Assembly: GCA_039800205.1 (NCBI GenBank)
Contig: JBDLRB010000096.1
Location: forward strand, 1 to 39,553
Direction of reading: 5' to 3'
Length of the DNA stretch: 39,553 nucleotides
Source: SYIM01 sp039800205
Lineage (GTDB): Bacteria > Pseudomonadota > Gammaproteobacteria > Burkholderiales > Burkholderiaceae_E
Below, in pieces: positions 1-8,615 of this stretch. The translations under genes and the position numbers were made by a program. How positions within the stretch are numbered: position 1 is the stretch's first letter; each line of letters starts with the position of its first letter. Below the pieces are notes generated by a model. That model was not told the DNA's origin and did not search any database. It saw only the letters and a list, made by a program, of their open reading frames with translations.

Positions 1-1952
1 CGAAGTTGCTGAGTGCGGGTGGCCTCGCGCCGGAGGAGGTGTCGCAGGTCATTCACGGCACGACGCTCGTGGCCAACGCACTGATCGAGCGCAAGGGCGT
101 GCGGACGGCACTGGTGACGACCCGCGGGTTTCGTGATGTGCTTGAAGTTGGCCTCGAATGGCGCTACGACACCTATGATTTGTCGCTCGAATTGCCGCCG
201 CCCCTCGCGGCACGCGTGCATTGCTTCGAGGTGTCTGAACGGGTCGATGCGAGCGGTGTGGTGCTTCAGGCGCTGGATGAAGCGTCGGTCCGTGCGGTCG
301 CTCGTCAATTGCGTGACGCGGGCATTCAGGCCGCCGGCATCTGTCTGCTGCATGCCTTTCGTAATCCTGCGCACGAGGAGCGTGTTCAGGCCATTCTGAG
401 CGAAGAGTGCCCGAATCTGGTGACTTGCCGATCCAGTGATGTGGTCCCGGAAATCGGCGAGTACGAGCGCATGTCGACGACGGTGGCGAATGCTTATGTG
501 CTGCCCATCTTCGAGCGCTACCTCGCCCGGATCGTTCAGGGCCTGCGCACGCTGGGGATCGCGCACCCGCTCTATCTTGTCCTCTCGGATGGCGGAACCG
601 TGCATGAGCAGACCGCGATCCGTCACCCGATCCGACTGGTGCAGTCGGGTCCTGCGGGGGGCGTGCAGGCCACGACGCGCTACGGTCTGGCCGCGGGCGA
701 GCGCGACATATTCTGTTTCGATATGGGCGGGACCACCGCAAAGGCCTGTCTGATCGATGACGGCGAACCCTTGCGTGGGACGGAATTTGAGGTGGCGCGT
801 GTCTTCCGCTTCAAGAAAGGAAGCGGATTGCCCTTGCGCATTCCGGTGATCGACATGATCGAAATCGGTGCAGGCGGCGGCTCGATTGCGCGGGTCGATC
901 GCCTGGGCTTGCTGCAGGTGGGACCCGACAGCAGCAGCGCGGACCCGGGGCCGGCCTGTTACGGACGGGGAGGGCAGGATCCGACGGTCACCGATGCGGA
1001 TCTGGTGTTGGGCTACCTGGGCGCGGACAGCTTTTTGGGCGGCGACATGAAGCTGGATGTCGCGGCCGCCCGTGCTGCGATGGCTGCGCGAATCGGCGAA
1101 CCGCTCGGACTTTCGGTCGAGGAGGCGGCGTGGGGGATTCACAACCTCGTCAATGAGAACATGGCGCGTGCCGCCGTGATCCACGCCCTGGAGAAAGCGC
1201 GTCGAATCAGCGACTACGCCATGTTGCCGATTGGTGGCGCGGGCCCCGTTCATGCGGCCCATATCGCGCGCAAGCTCGGCGTCGCGCGCGTTGTCTGTCC
1301 GCTGGGTGCCGGCGTGGCCTCAGCGTTTGGATTTTTGGCGGCGCCCACCTCATTCTCGTTTGTTCGCGGTCGGCTCGAGCGTCTGGATGCCATCGATTTC
1401 GGTTCGCTCAATCAAATGCTTGAGGCGATCGATTCCGAAGGCCGGGGCCTTCTCGCGACCGCGGGTGCACCCATGGATCAGGTGACGGTCCTGCTCGCTG
1501 CGGCGATGCGGTATGTCGGACAGGGCTATGAGATCGATGTGGACCTTGACCGCGAGTCCGTTTCGAACGGGCAGATCGGTGCGATCGTTGAGGCCTTCGA
1601 ACGCACCTACGCACGCTACTTCGGTCGAATCGAGCCGGGCGTGCCGGTGGAGGTGGTGTCCTGGCGAATGGTGGTGCGCGGGCCAACGGTCGACATCGAA
1701 CTCGCACGTGCGCGACCGCAAACCGCAGAGGCGTCCCCAGGGGTCGCTGTCCCGAAGACCTGGCGCAAGGCCTGGTTCGAGGCCCGATCGGGCTTCGTCG
1801 ACACGCCCGTGTACGACCGCTACGCGCTGACCCCCGGCACGGCCTTCGAGGGGCCCGCGCTGGTCGAGGAACGGGAGTCGACCGTAGTGGTCCCGCCCGA
1901 TGCCAGCGTGCGCTGCGATGAGAGCCTGAATCTGATCATCGATCTGCGCTGA
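1..1952 (+). CDS. Hydantoinase A/5-oxoprolinase family protein, 5' truncated by window edge
   Basis: The HyuA family uses ATP to open hydantoin, 5-oxoproline or related lactam rings, usually with a HyuB partner. The frame is open to the left edge, and the N-terminal phosphate-binding motif (DVGGTFTD type) is missing, so roughly the first 50-60 residues lie outside the window. Visible family marks are an HGTT segment right after the edge, SGPAGG near residue 215, the second sugar-kinase-like motif FDMGGTTAKA near 240, and a C-terminal EGPALVEERESTVVVPP segment typical of the hydantoinase/oxoprolinase C-terminal domain. A HyuB gene normally lies next to it; none follows here, because the next gene is convergent, so hyuB would have to be upstream or absent. 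The family is clear. The substrate (hydantoin, N-methylhydantoin, acetone-carboxylase-like or oxoproline) is not. Confidence 0.93.
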   Translation, partial: KLLSAGGLAPEEVSQVIHGTTLVANALIERKGVRTALVTTRGFRDVLEVGLEWRYDTYDLSLELPPPLAARVHCFEVSERVDASGVVLQALDEASVRAVARQLRDAGIQAAGICLLHAFRNPAHEERVQAILSEECPNLVTCRSSDVVPEIGEYERMSTTVANAYVLPIFERYLARIVQGLRTLGIAHPLYLVLSDGGTVHEQTAIRHPIRLVQSGPAGGVQATTRYGLAAGERDIFCFDMGGTTAKACLIDDGEPLRGTEFEVARVFRFKKGSGLPLRIPVIDMIEIGAGGGSIARVDRLGLLQVGPDSSSADPGPACYGRGGQDPTVTDADLVLGYLGADSFLGGDMKLDVAAARAAMAARIGEPLGLSVEEAAWGIHNLVNENMARAAVIHALEKARRISDYAMLPIGGAGPVHAAHIARKLGVARVVCPLGAGVASAFGFLAAPTSFSFVRGRLERLDAIDFGSLNQMLEAIDSEGRGLLATAGAPMDQVTVLLAAAMRYVGQGYEIDVDLDRESVSNGQIGAIVEAFERTYARYFGRIEPGVPVEVVSWRMVVRGPTVDIELARARPQTAEASPGVAVPKTWRKAWFEARSGFVDTPVYDRYALTPGTAFEGPALVEERESTVVVPPDASVRCDESLNLIIDLR

Positions 1953-1965
1953 GATCGGTCGCGCC

Positions 1966-1981
1966 GTCCGCGCTTGCGGGC
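1966..1981. terminator. Possible small hairpin between convergent genes
   Basis: GTCCGC (1966-1971), loop GCTT, GCGGGC (1976-1981), with one G-T wobble. It sits in the 33-bp gap between two convergent stop codons, where a two-way terminator is expected, but there is no T-run and the stem is short. Confidence 0.3.
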
Positions 1982-1985
1982 CGGT

Positions 1986-2717
1986 TCAGCGCGGGCTCTT
2001 GCCCGAGGCTTCGTCGTAGCCCCCCTGGCCATCGAGTGCGGCCCAGGCGGCGAGTGCTTCGGACGGCTTGACCCGGCCAGTGCGAATCAGTTCCAGCCAG
2101 ATTCGGGCCGCCTCGACGAAGTAAGGTACGCTACCCGGGAACATCATGATCGAAAGGGCCTCCGCCAGATCAAGGTCCGGAACCTCGGACTGGTTTGCCG
2201 CAATCAGGCCCCACTTCAGCAAGGCGTGGTCTGCGCGGGCCGCATGGATGGCGCAGGCCGACATCCAGGCCAGCCTGGGTTCGAGCGGCGCCGCGGCCTG
2301 CAGCAGACCTGCGCGGTAAGCGTCTTCGGGAGAGAACCCTTCCAGGTGAGGCCGCCAGTGGTCATGCAGAAACTCGTACGCCTTGGCGCCCAGTGCGAAG
2401 GCTGACAGGCGTGCAATCGCCGCGAATTCGTCGAGGGTGCCTCCGCCCGCACGGTACTTGGGAATATGGTGCGTGGCCAGGGCTTCGTCCGTGGCCATCA
2501 GCACCGCGAGCCAGACGGTCTCGCGATCGTGGATCGACAGCACCTTGTGATCGAGTGCAATCGCGGTGTAGGCCGCATCGTAGGCCGCGAGCAAGTCCTC
2601 GGACAGCGCCGCCATCAGGCCATGATGGGGCAGTAGGTAGCCACGCTTTGCGCGGACGTTGGCGAGGCGATTCGCGATCGTTGACGGATCCTGTGGACCC
2701 AGAGGGCGTTCACTCAT
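1986..2717 (-). CDS. Carboxymuconolactone decarboxylase/AhpD-like family protein
   Basis: This is a 243-residue, all-helical-looking protein resembling the CMD/AhpD fold. The region around residues 75-110 (ATDEALATHHIPKYRAGG, then a helix with ARLSAFALGAKAYEFLHDH) occupies the place of the CMD core helix-turn-helix. A second, weaker copy of the helical pattern follows, so it may be a two-repeat member. The CxxC pair of peroxidase-type AhpD proteins is absent, so thiol peroxidase activity is unlikely. It is convergent with the hydantoinase gene and divergent from the ABC importer operon starting at 2813. No strong Shine-Dalgarno is visible. Family assignment is moderate and function is open. 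Confidence 0.6.
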   Translation of the reverse strand: MSERPLGPQDPSTIANRLANVRAKRGYLLPHHGLMAALSEDLLAAYDAAYTAIALDHKVLSIHDRETVWLAVLMATDEALATHHIPKYRAGGGTLDEFAAIARLSAFALGAKAYEFLHDHWRPHLEGFSPEDAYRAGLLQAAAPLEPRLAWMSACAIHAARADHALLKWGLIAANQSEVPDLDLAEALSIMMFPGSVPYFVEAARIWLELIRTGRVKPSEALAAWAALDGQGGYDEASGKSPR

Positions 2718-2812
2718 GAAGGTTTTTCCCTATTGTGGCGTTCACGGGGACTCAGATCCTCTCATACGTTCTACAATCCGCGTTTTACCAGTCCAACAAC
2801 GGAGACAAGACC

Positions 2813-3904
2813 ATGGCAAAACTGATTTCGGTCGATTCCTCGCGTCGCGAGGTGTTGCGTGCAACCTCCGGTCTCGGAGGCATGGCGGCGCTGCAGGGCT
2901 TTGGTGCAGTGGTCGGCATGGGCGTGACGCCTGCCATGGCCGCAGCCATGCAGGTCAGCAGCCTGCGTTCCACCTCGCGTTCTTGGCTGTGGGGTGCCGA
3001 GGACTTTGCGATCGATGCCAAGCACTTCGAGCGATCGGGCCTCAAGGTGGCCATGGCTGCGACCGAGCGTGGCGTCAACCATGATGCGCTGATCGGTGGT
3101 GCGGCCGACATCCTGCTGGGCGCGCCGCAACAGAACATGCGCGTCCAGATCCTCGGCAAGCCGGTCGTGATCTTTGCGGGCATGGTGAACAAGTTCGCCA
3201 GCAATATCGTTGTCAAGAAGTCCATTCTCGACAAACTCGGTGTCAGCGAAAAGTCGTCCGTTCAGCAGCGCGGCGCTGCGCTCAAGGGTCTTCGGATGGG
3301 CCATACGGGTCCAGGCAGTGCGCCGGACCAGTTGTTGCGCCACTTCATGAAGGCAGGGGGCGTCGATCCCAACAAGGAAGCCAAACTCGTACCGGTCCGG
3401 GGCGGCGTTGCGATGATTGCCGCGATGGAGAAGGATCAGATCGACGGGTTCTGCCTGTCCTCGCCGACCTCCGATCAGGCCATCAAGCGGGCCGGAGCCG
3501 CGTACCTGTTCAACATGTCGATCAATCCCCCGCCGGGGTTCGAAGATTTCCTCTACATCACGGCGAGCGTGACCGAGGACACGCTGAAGAAGAAAGAGGC
3601 CCACCTGGTGGCCTATGCGAAGGGAATTGCGCTTGCCCTGAAGACCATCCACGAGGATCCGAACGCGTTCAAGGCAATGGCCCGGGTCTGGTTCAAGGCG
3701 GTCGACGATGAGATGTTCGAAATTGCGTTCCGCAACAACATCGGCATCTACATGAAGACGCCGGTGCCGACTCAGCATCACTTCGATGTCAATCTCAAGT
3801 TCATGAATGCCTCGCTGATTGATTCCGGGCAAAAGCCTGCTCCGGCGGACTACAGTTACAGCAAGGCGTTCAACTCGAGCATTGTCAAGAAGGCTCTCGG
3901 CTGA
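2813..3904 (+). CDS. ABC transporter substrate-binding protein, NMT1/SsuA type, Tat-exported
   Basis: Periplasmic receptor of an ABC importer of the sulfonate/nitrate/taurine/thiamine-precursor class. An in-frame start 26 codons upstream exists, but GGAG at 2801-2804 lies 8 nt before the ATG at 2813, giving 363 residues. The N-terminus carries a twin-arginine motif (SSRREVLRA) followed by a Gly/Ala-rich stretch ending in AMAAA, so Tat export of a folded protein is likely. The mature part has the NMT1-like pattern (a GGAADILLG segment; later GHTGPGSAPDQLLRHF and DQIDGFCLSSPTSDQA). Its stop overlaps the ATPase start by 1 nt (TGATG), showing co-translation with 3904-4680. The ligand cannot be inferred; a deacylase gene in the same operon hints at an N-acyl or amide compound. 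Confidence 0.9.
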   Translation: MAKLISVDSSRREVLRATSGLGGMAALQGFGAVVGMGVTPAMAAAMQVSSLRSTSRSWLWGAEDFAIDAKHFERSGLKVAMAATERGVNHDALIGGAADILLGAPQQNMRVQILGKPVVIFAGMVNKFASNIVVKKSILDKLGVSEKSSVQQRGAALKGLRMGHTGPGSAPDQLLRHFMKAGGVDPNKEAKLVPVRGGVAMIAAMEKDQIDGFCLSSPTSDQAIKRAGAAYLFNMSINPPPGFEDFLYITASVTEDTLKKKEAHLVAYAKGIALALKTIHEDPNAFKAMARVWFKAVDDEMFEIAFRNNIGIYMKTPVPTQHHFDVNLKFMNASLIDSGQKPAPADYSYSKAFNSSIVKKALG

Positions 3905-4680
3905 TGTCGATCGAGATCCGGGGCGTTACCAAGCTGTTCGTTCGGCGCGGCCGGGAGGTGGTCGCGCTGGACGATTTTTCCCTGTCCATTGCCAAGGGCG
4001 AGTTTGTCGCGTTCGTCGGGCCCTCCGGCTGTGGCAAGTCGACCCTGCTCAACATGATCGCCGGCATTCTCGAGCCCACCACCGGGGCGATCGAGCATGA
4101 TGGCCGTGCGATCCAGGGACCGAACCGTTCGGTCGGTTACATGACCCAGGCGGACAGCCTGCTGCCCTGGCGAACGGCTGAAGAGAATGTGATGCTGCCC
4201 TTGCGCCTGCGGGGCGTTTCGGCGGGCGAGTCGCGCGATCGGGTCGATCAGTTGCTCGAGACCGTTAACCTGTCCGGGTTCAGCAAGCATTTTCCGAACG
4301 AGCTGTCAGGGGGGATGCGCAAGCGCGTGGCGCTTGCGCAGGTCCTTGCGTACGACCCCGGGACGCTTCTGATGGACGAGCCTTTCGGAGCGCTCGATGC
4401 GCAGCTGAAGCTGGTCATGCAGAACGAACTGCTTGCAATCTGGGAGCGTACCCGGAAAACCGTTGTCTTCGTCACCCATGATCTGGCCGAGGCCATTGCG
4501 CTGGCTGATCGGGTGATCGTCTTCACGGGGCGCCCGGGGCGAATCAAGCTCGAAGAGCATATCGATCTGGACCGCCCACGCGACGTGTTCCGGGACCGGT
4601 TCTCGACGCGCTTTCAGGCGATCTACGAGCGCATCTGGCAGGCACTCGAACCCGAAATCAAGAAAGGCGAGGCGCTCTGA
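3904..4680 (+). CDS. ABC importer ATPase, SsuB/TauB type
   Basis: Cytoplasmic ATPase powering the importer whose receptor is 2813-3904 and permease 4715-5545. It shows Walker A GPSGCGKS (residues 39-46), Q-loop MTQ (80-82), signature LSGGM (134-138), Walker B LLMDEP (155-160), D-loop ALD and an H-loop VTHD near 188. At 258 residues it has the usual length for the nitrate/sulfonate/taurine subfamily. The start codon overlaps the receptor stop by one base, and the permease follows after 34 nt. Confidence 0.95.
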   Translation: MSIEIRGVTKLFVRRGREVVALDDFSLSIAKGEFVAFVGPSGCGKSTLLNMIAGILEPTTGAIEHDGRAIQGPNRSVGYMTQADSLLPWRTAEENVMLPLRLRGVSAGESRDRVDQLLETVNLSGFSKHFPNELSGGMRKRVALAQVLAYDPGTLLMDEPFGALDAQLKLVMQNELLAIWERTRKTVVFVTHDLAEAIALADRVIVFTGRPGRIKLEEHIDLDRPRDVFRDRFSTRFQAIYERIWQALEPEIKKGEAL

Positions 4681-4714
4681 GTCAGGAGCGCCGCGTCGGT
4701 CACAGGAGGATGAG

Positions 4715-5545
4715 ATGGTAAACGCCTATGATGCCGCGCAGACCATGCCCGACCGCTCGAGCCGGGCCGTGGTCGAGGAAGAACTGAAGGTCGCTCGCGG
4801 TCGCCGGGTGCAGCGTATTGCCCAGGTGGCGGTGGGTGTGCTGTTCCTGCTGTTCTGGGAGTTGGCGGCGGGCCCCTGGATCGATCCGTTCTTTGTCAGC
4901 GAGCCGTCGGCGGTGTTTGCCAAGCTGGTCGACTGGATCTCCAGAGGGGAGCTCTTTTCGCATCTGGGCGTCACCCTGTACGCCACTGTGATCGGCTTCG
5001 TGATCGGCTCGATCTGCGGGTTTTCGGTGGGTTTCATTTTTGGCCGTTATGAGCGGATCGGTGCCATTTTTGATCCCTACATCACCGCCATCTACTGTCT
5101 GCCCAAGATCGCACTGGCGCCGCTGTTCATCATGTGGTTCGGGATCGGGATCGAGTCCAAGATTGCGATGGCCGCGGTCATCGTGTTTTTCCTGGTGTTT
5201 CTCAACACCTACTCAGGCGTTCGCGACGTCAATCCGATTCACATCCACGCGACCCGGATCATGGGCGCCGGAGAGTGGCAACTTCTGGTCAACGTGATTG
5301 CGCCGTCGGCGGCCGCCTGGGTGTTGACCGGTCTCAAGGTCTCGGTGCCTTATGCGCTGATCGGCGCAGTGGTGGGCGAGTTCATGTCGTCCAACCAGGG
5401 AATGGGTTTTGTGATCGCTCAGTCTTCGGCGCTCTTTGACACGGCGGGCGTGTTTGCCGGACTCGTGGTTCTGGCGCTGGTCGGCGGCATCATCAACGAA
5501 GGGCTCAAGCGGCTCGAGCGGCATCTGCTGCGCTGGCGCAACTGA
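4715..5545 (+). CDS. ABC importer permease, SsuC/TauC type
   Basis: Inner-membrane channel of the importer. AGGAGG at 4704-4709 sits 5 nt before the ATG. After a cytoplasmic N-terminus of about 35 residues there are about six hydrophobic segments (first VAVGVLFLLFWELAA, last VFAGLVVLALVGGII). The ATPase-coupling EAA-like loop sits in the second half, around THIMGAGEW-type residues near 180-190. At 276 residues the length is normal for this family. It is followed after 26 nt by the M14 deacylase gene, so all four genes probably share one transcript. Confidence 0.94.
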   Translation: MVNAYDAAQTMPDRSSRAVVEEELKVARGRRVQRIAQVAVGVLFLLFWELAAGPWIDPFFVSEPSAVFAKLVDWISRGELFSHLGVTLYATVIGFVIGSICGFSVGFIFGRYERIGAIFDPYITAIYCLPKIALAPLFIMWFGIGIESKIAMAAVIVFFLVFLNTYSGVRDVNPIHIHATRIMGAGEWQLLVNVIAPSAAAWVLTGLKVSVPYALIGAVVGEFMSSNQGMGFVIAQSSALFDTAGVFAGLVVLALVGGIINEGLKRLERHLLRWRN

Positions 5546-5571
5546 GCGACTCGGTTTACGGGGATACGGGC

Positions 5572-6552
5572 ATGCGTGATGGGGTGCAATCGGACGGGTT
5601 CGTGGTGCGGGTTCATCAGTATCTTGGCTTGCGACCCGGCCCTGCGCTGATTGTCCTTGGACGGGTACATGGCAACGAGCGTGCAGGTTCGCTCGCGATT
5701 GCGCGGCTGATCGATGAGCTTGACAACGGTCGCTTGCAATTATTGCGCGGTCGGCTGACCCTGGTGCCTGTCACCAATCCGCTTGCTGCGGCACTCGATA
5801 CGCGCTCGGGGGACCGTAACCTGAACCGTAATCTTCGCCCGACGGCCGTCCCTCAGGATTTCGAGGATCGGATTGCCAATGTGCTCTGTCCGTTGCTGGC
5901 TCAGCATCAGGGACTGATCGATCTGCATTCCTTCAATAGTGCGGGAGACCCCTTTGCTCTGATGGGTCCGGAGGACAATGTCGGCGACCTCGAGCCGTTT
6001 TCACTGGCCTCGCAAGAGGCCCTCATCGCCCGGCACCTGGGCCCAAGACGGATCGTCGAGGGCTGGATGTCGGCCTACGCGGAGGGTGTCCGCAGGCGGC
6101 GCGTGCGCAGTGTCGCCAGCGGCACAACCCTCGATACCGATCCCAGCTATGGCGTTGGAACCACCGAATACATGCGGTCGACGGGGGGCTGGGCGGTCAC
6201 CCTCGAGTGTGGGCAGCATGCGGATCCGGGGGCGCCCGATGTGGGCGTGCATGCCGTGCGTCAGGCGCTGGGTGTACTGGGCATGATCCAGAACCCGCCC
6301 GAGGCACCGCGTGACGACCACGAGCTCTTGCGCCTGGTTGAAGTCACCGATCGACTGCATGCCGAGGACCGGTTCGTGCGCGAGTGGACGAGTTTCGATG
6401 AAGTGGCCGCGGGCGAGGCGATCGGGGTCCGCCATGATGGCTCGATGGTTGTGGCGCCCGCCGACGGACGCATTGTCTTTCCAAACGTGAAAGCCGAGCC
6501 GGGGTTCGAGTGGTTCTACTTTGCGCAGGTCAGCCCGCGCAGGTTGGGCTGA
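5572..6552 (+). CDS. Succinylglutamate desuccinylase/aspartoacylase family (M14) zinc deacylase
   Basis: Zinc hydrolase of the AstE/AspA branch of family M14, which removes acyl groups from N-acyl amino acids or related amides. Zinc ligands are visible as H33 and E36 in RVHGNERAG and H119 in LIDLHSF. DRNLNRN (81-87) is the substrate-carboxylate/catalytic Arg segment, and E212 in TLECGQH is the expected general base. At 326 residues it matches the family. As the last gene of the importer operon it probably acts on what the importer brings in; that link is inferred from gene order. It has no signal peptide, so it should be cytoplasmic. Confidence 0.88.
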   Translation: MRDGVQSDGFVVRVHQYLGLRPGPALIVLGRVHGNERAGSLAIARLIDELDNGRLQLLRGRLTLVPVTNPLAAALDTRSGDRNLNRNLRPTAVPQDFEDRIANVLCPLLAQHQGLIDLHSFNSAGDPFALMGPEDNVGDLEPFSLASQEALIARHLGPRRIVEGWMSAYAEGVRRRRVRSVASGTTLDTDPSYGVGTTEYMRSTGGWAVTLECGQHADPGAPDVGVHAVRQALGVLGMIQNPPEAPRDDHELLRLVEVTDRLHAEDRFVREWTSFDEVAAGEAIGVRHDGSMVVAPADGRIVFPNVKAEPGFEWFYFAQVSPRRLG

Positions 6553-6588
6553 ACGCGCGCCCGCCCCGGCCGGACTGTCCGATCGAAC

Positions 6589-7692
6589 TCAGCGACGGAC
6601 GACGATCCGGCGAACCGTATCGAGCGCTTGATCGATGTCATCGTCACCGACATCCAGGTGAGTGACCCAGCGCTGCTGGTGCGCCCCGCCGTAAGCGGTT
6701 CGACTGTTCACAGCGATTCCCTGTTGCTGGAGCCCCTCATTGAGCCGCTGTGCAATCCGGGCATCGAGATCGACGAAGACGATATTGGTGTCGGGCGACC
6801 GGGGGCGAATCATGTGGTCGCATTCGGCGCCGATCTCCGCGAGACCGGCTGCAAGAGTGCGCGCACGCCGGTGGTCGTCAGCGAGCCGGTCGATGTGGTG
6901 CTCGAGGGCATGCAGGCCCGCTGCGGCGAGCAGACCGGCCTGCCGCAGGCCGCCCCCCAGCATCTTGCGCCAGCGGCGCGCTTTGGCCATTGTGGACTGC
7001 GATCCGAGCAGCAGCGATCCGACCGGTGCGCCCAGGCCTTTGGACAGGCACACCGATACGGTGTCGAAATGACTGCAGATCTCGCGCGCCACCCGGCGGG
7101 GGTCGTACGCTGCTGACCCCTGAGCGTCGCCCGGGCGTTCGCCCGCAGCACGACGGCGACCGATCTCGGTGGCTGCATTGAACAGGCGGGCACCATCGAG
7201 GTGGGTCGCCAGGCCCTTTCGCGTGGCGAGTGCCCGGACCGCCTGAAGATAGTCCATCGGCAAGACCGTTCCGCCGGTGGTGTTTTCCATGCAGATGATT
7301 CGGGTGCGCGCAAAGTGCGCATCGTCGGGTTTGATGGCGGACTCGATCGACTCAAGCGGAATTGTGGCGTCGTCGGCGTGTTCGAGTACTTGCGGCTGGA
7401 TGGACCCGAGCACGGCCATTCCACCGGCTTCCCAGCGATAGGTGTGCCATTGCTGACCGACGATGGCCTCGTCGCCCCGTTCACACTGCGACAGGAGCGC
7501 CATCAGGTTGGATTGGGTGCCGGATGTTGCAAAGACGGCCGCCTCGAAGCCCAGTAATCGGGCGGCGTGCGCCTCCAGCTGGTTCACCGAGGGGTCGTCG
7601 CCGTAGACGTCATCGCCCACCTTGGCGTTCAGAATCGCCTCACGCATGGCGGGGGTCGGGCGGGTGACGGTGTCGCTTCTGAAATCGCTCAT
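6589..7692 (-). CDS. ltaE: Threonine aldolase family PLP enzyme
   Basis: PLP-dependent beta-hydroxy-amino-acid aldolase, splitting L-threonine/allo-threonine-type substrates to glycine and an aldehyde. The start chosen is ATG at 7692 (MSDFRSDTVTRPT), which is the family's N-terminus; a longer frame reaches 7797 but its extra residues look non-coding. The PLP lysine is K218 in SVCLSKGLGAPVGS and the cofactor-binding aspartate is D166 in THLDGAR. YGDDPSVN at 30-37 is a strong family signature. A hydrophilic stretch at 180-200 (RAAGERPGDAQGS) is a probable extra loop. Total length is 367 residues. The gene is convergent with the deacylase operon and divergent from the Gld-type transporter. Low-specificity L-threonine aldolase is the best guess; specificity is unproven. 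Confidence 0.88.
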   Translation of the reverse strand: MSDFRSDTVTRPTPAMREAILNAKVGDDVYGDDPSVNQLEAHAARLLGFEAAVFATSGTQSNLMALLSQCERGDEAIVGQQWHTYRWEAGGMAVLGSIQPQVLEHADDATIPLESIESAIKPDDAHFARTRIICMENTTGGTVLPMDYLQAVRALATRKGLATHLDGARLFNAATEIGRRRAAGERPGDAQGSAAYDPRRVAREICSHFDTVSVCLSKGLGAPVGSLLLGSQSTMAKARRWRKMLGGGLRQAGLLAAAGLHALEHHIDRLADDHRRARTLAAGLAEIGAECDHMIRPRSPDTNIVFVDLDARIAQRLNEGLQQQGIAVNSRTAYGGAHQQRWVTHLDVGDDDIDQALDTVRRIVVRR

Positions 7693-7748
7693 GGTCAAGA
7701 GATTAGCATCGCCCGCCTGATTTCGAGCCTGCTTGTGTGGGTCTTGCC

Positions 7749-7775
7749 TTGAAATGCTGGAATTCGCCCTAATAT
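7749..7775 (+). promoter_or_regulatory. Weak sigma70-like promoter candidate for the Gld-type transporter
   Basis: TTGAAA (7749-7754) and TAATAT (7770-7775) with a 15-bp gap, in the 134-bp divergent region before the ATPase gene. The gap is shorter than the ideal 17 bp. Confidence 0.3.
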
Positions 7776-7785
7776 CGCGCCTCGT

Positions 7786-7807
7786 TCGGCGTCGCACAGA
7801 ACGCCGA
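7786..7807. repeat. Inverted repeat in leader of the Gld-type transporter gene
   Basis: TCGGCGT (7786-7792), 8-nt loop, ACGCCGA (7801-7807). It is a perfect 7-bp arm pair just downstream of the candidate promoter and about 20 nt before the start codon. It could be an operator or an mRNA hairpin. Confidence 0.4.
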
Positions 7808-7826
7808 CCATTCTGCCGGGGGATAC

Positions 7827-8615
7827 ATGATCGAGGTTCAGAACCTGTCGCGACGATTCGGGCCCAAGCTCGCGGTCGACGACATCTCGTTTCAGGTCAG
7901 TAAAGGCGAGGTGCTTGGCTTTCTCGGACCCAACGGTGCGGGCAAGTCCACCACGATGAGGATGATCACGGGCTACCTTGCGCCGACGCTCGGTCGGGTC
8001 AAGGTCTGTGGTTTCGATGTCGCCGGTCAGCCGCTGGAGGCCAAGCGTCGCATCGGTTACCTGCCCGAATCCGCGCCGTCCTGGCCGGATATGCGTGTGA
8101 TCGACTTCCTGCGCTTTGCCGCGCGAGTCCGCGGGCTCGAGGGCGGTGCACAGCGGGCCGCAATCGAGCGGGTCGTTCAGCAGTGCCACCTCGACCAGGT
8201 GCTGGGCCAGCAGATCGACACGCTCTCCAAGGGATTCCGTCAGCGGACCTGCCTGGCCCAGGCCTTGATTCACGATCCGGAGGTCCTCGTGCTCGATGAG
8301 CCGACGGACGGTCTCGACCCCAATCAGAAGCACGAAATGCGCGCACTGATCCGCGACATGTCGCGCAGTCGTGCGGTGTTGTTTTCCACCCATATCCTCG
8401 AGGAGGTCGACGAGGTGTGCACGCGGGCGATTGTGATCGACCGTGGCCGGGTGGTTGCAGACGGTACGCCAGCGGACCTGCGGGCGCGGGTGTCCAGCGG
8501 TCGGCTGGATGACTTTTTCCGATCAGTCACGCGCTCCGACCTCGAGCAGGATGCCCGCGCCGAACAGGCGACCGAGGCAAGTGAAGACAGCTCCCGTGAA
8601 CAGAGGATTGCATGA
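7827..8615 (+). CDS. ABC exporter-type ATPase, GldA-like
   Basis: ATPase of an ABC-2 type transporter, of the subfamily found with GldF/GldG-like membrane proteins. Walker A is GPNGAGKS (34-41). The signature is LSKGF (133-137), a non-canonical SKG common in this subfamily, followed by RQR. Walker B is VLVLDEP (153-159), with D-loop GLDPNQ and H-loop STHILEEV. At 262 residues it is normal. GGGGGA precedes the ATG. Its stop overlaps the next start as ATGA (8612-8615), so the two proteins are made together. Members of the family are known from gliding motility in Bacteroidetes; in proteobacteria the role is unknown. Confidence 0.92.
   Translation: MIEVQNLSRRFGPKLAVDDISFQVSKGEVLGFLGPNGAGKSTTMRMITGYLAPTLGRVKVCGFDVAGQPLEAKRRIGYLPESAPSWPDMRVIDFLRFAARVRGLEGGAQRAAIERVVQQCHLDQVLGQQIDTLSKGFRQRTCLAQALIHDPEVLVLDEPTDGLDPNQKHEMRALIRDMSRSRAVLFSTHILEEVDEVCTRAIVIDRGRVVADGTPADLRARVSSGRLDDFFRSVTRSDLEQDARAEQATEASEDSSREQRIA

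Noticed and set aside
2718..2812. TACAAT (2772-2777) as a promoter for the NMT1-type importer
   Set aside because: A reasonable -10, but no acceptable -35 at 16-18 bp; position left open.
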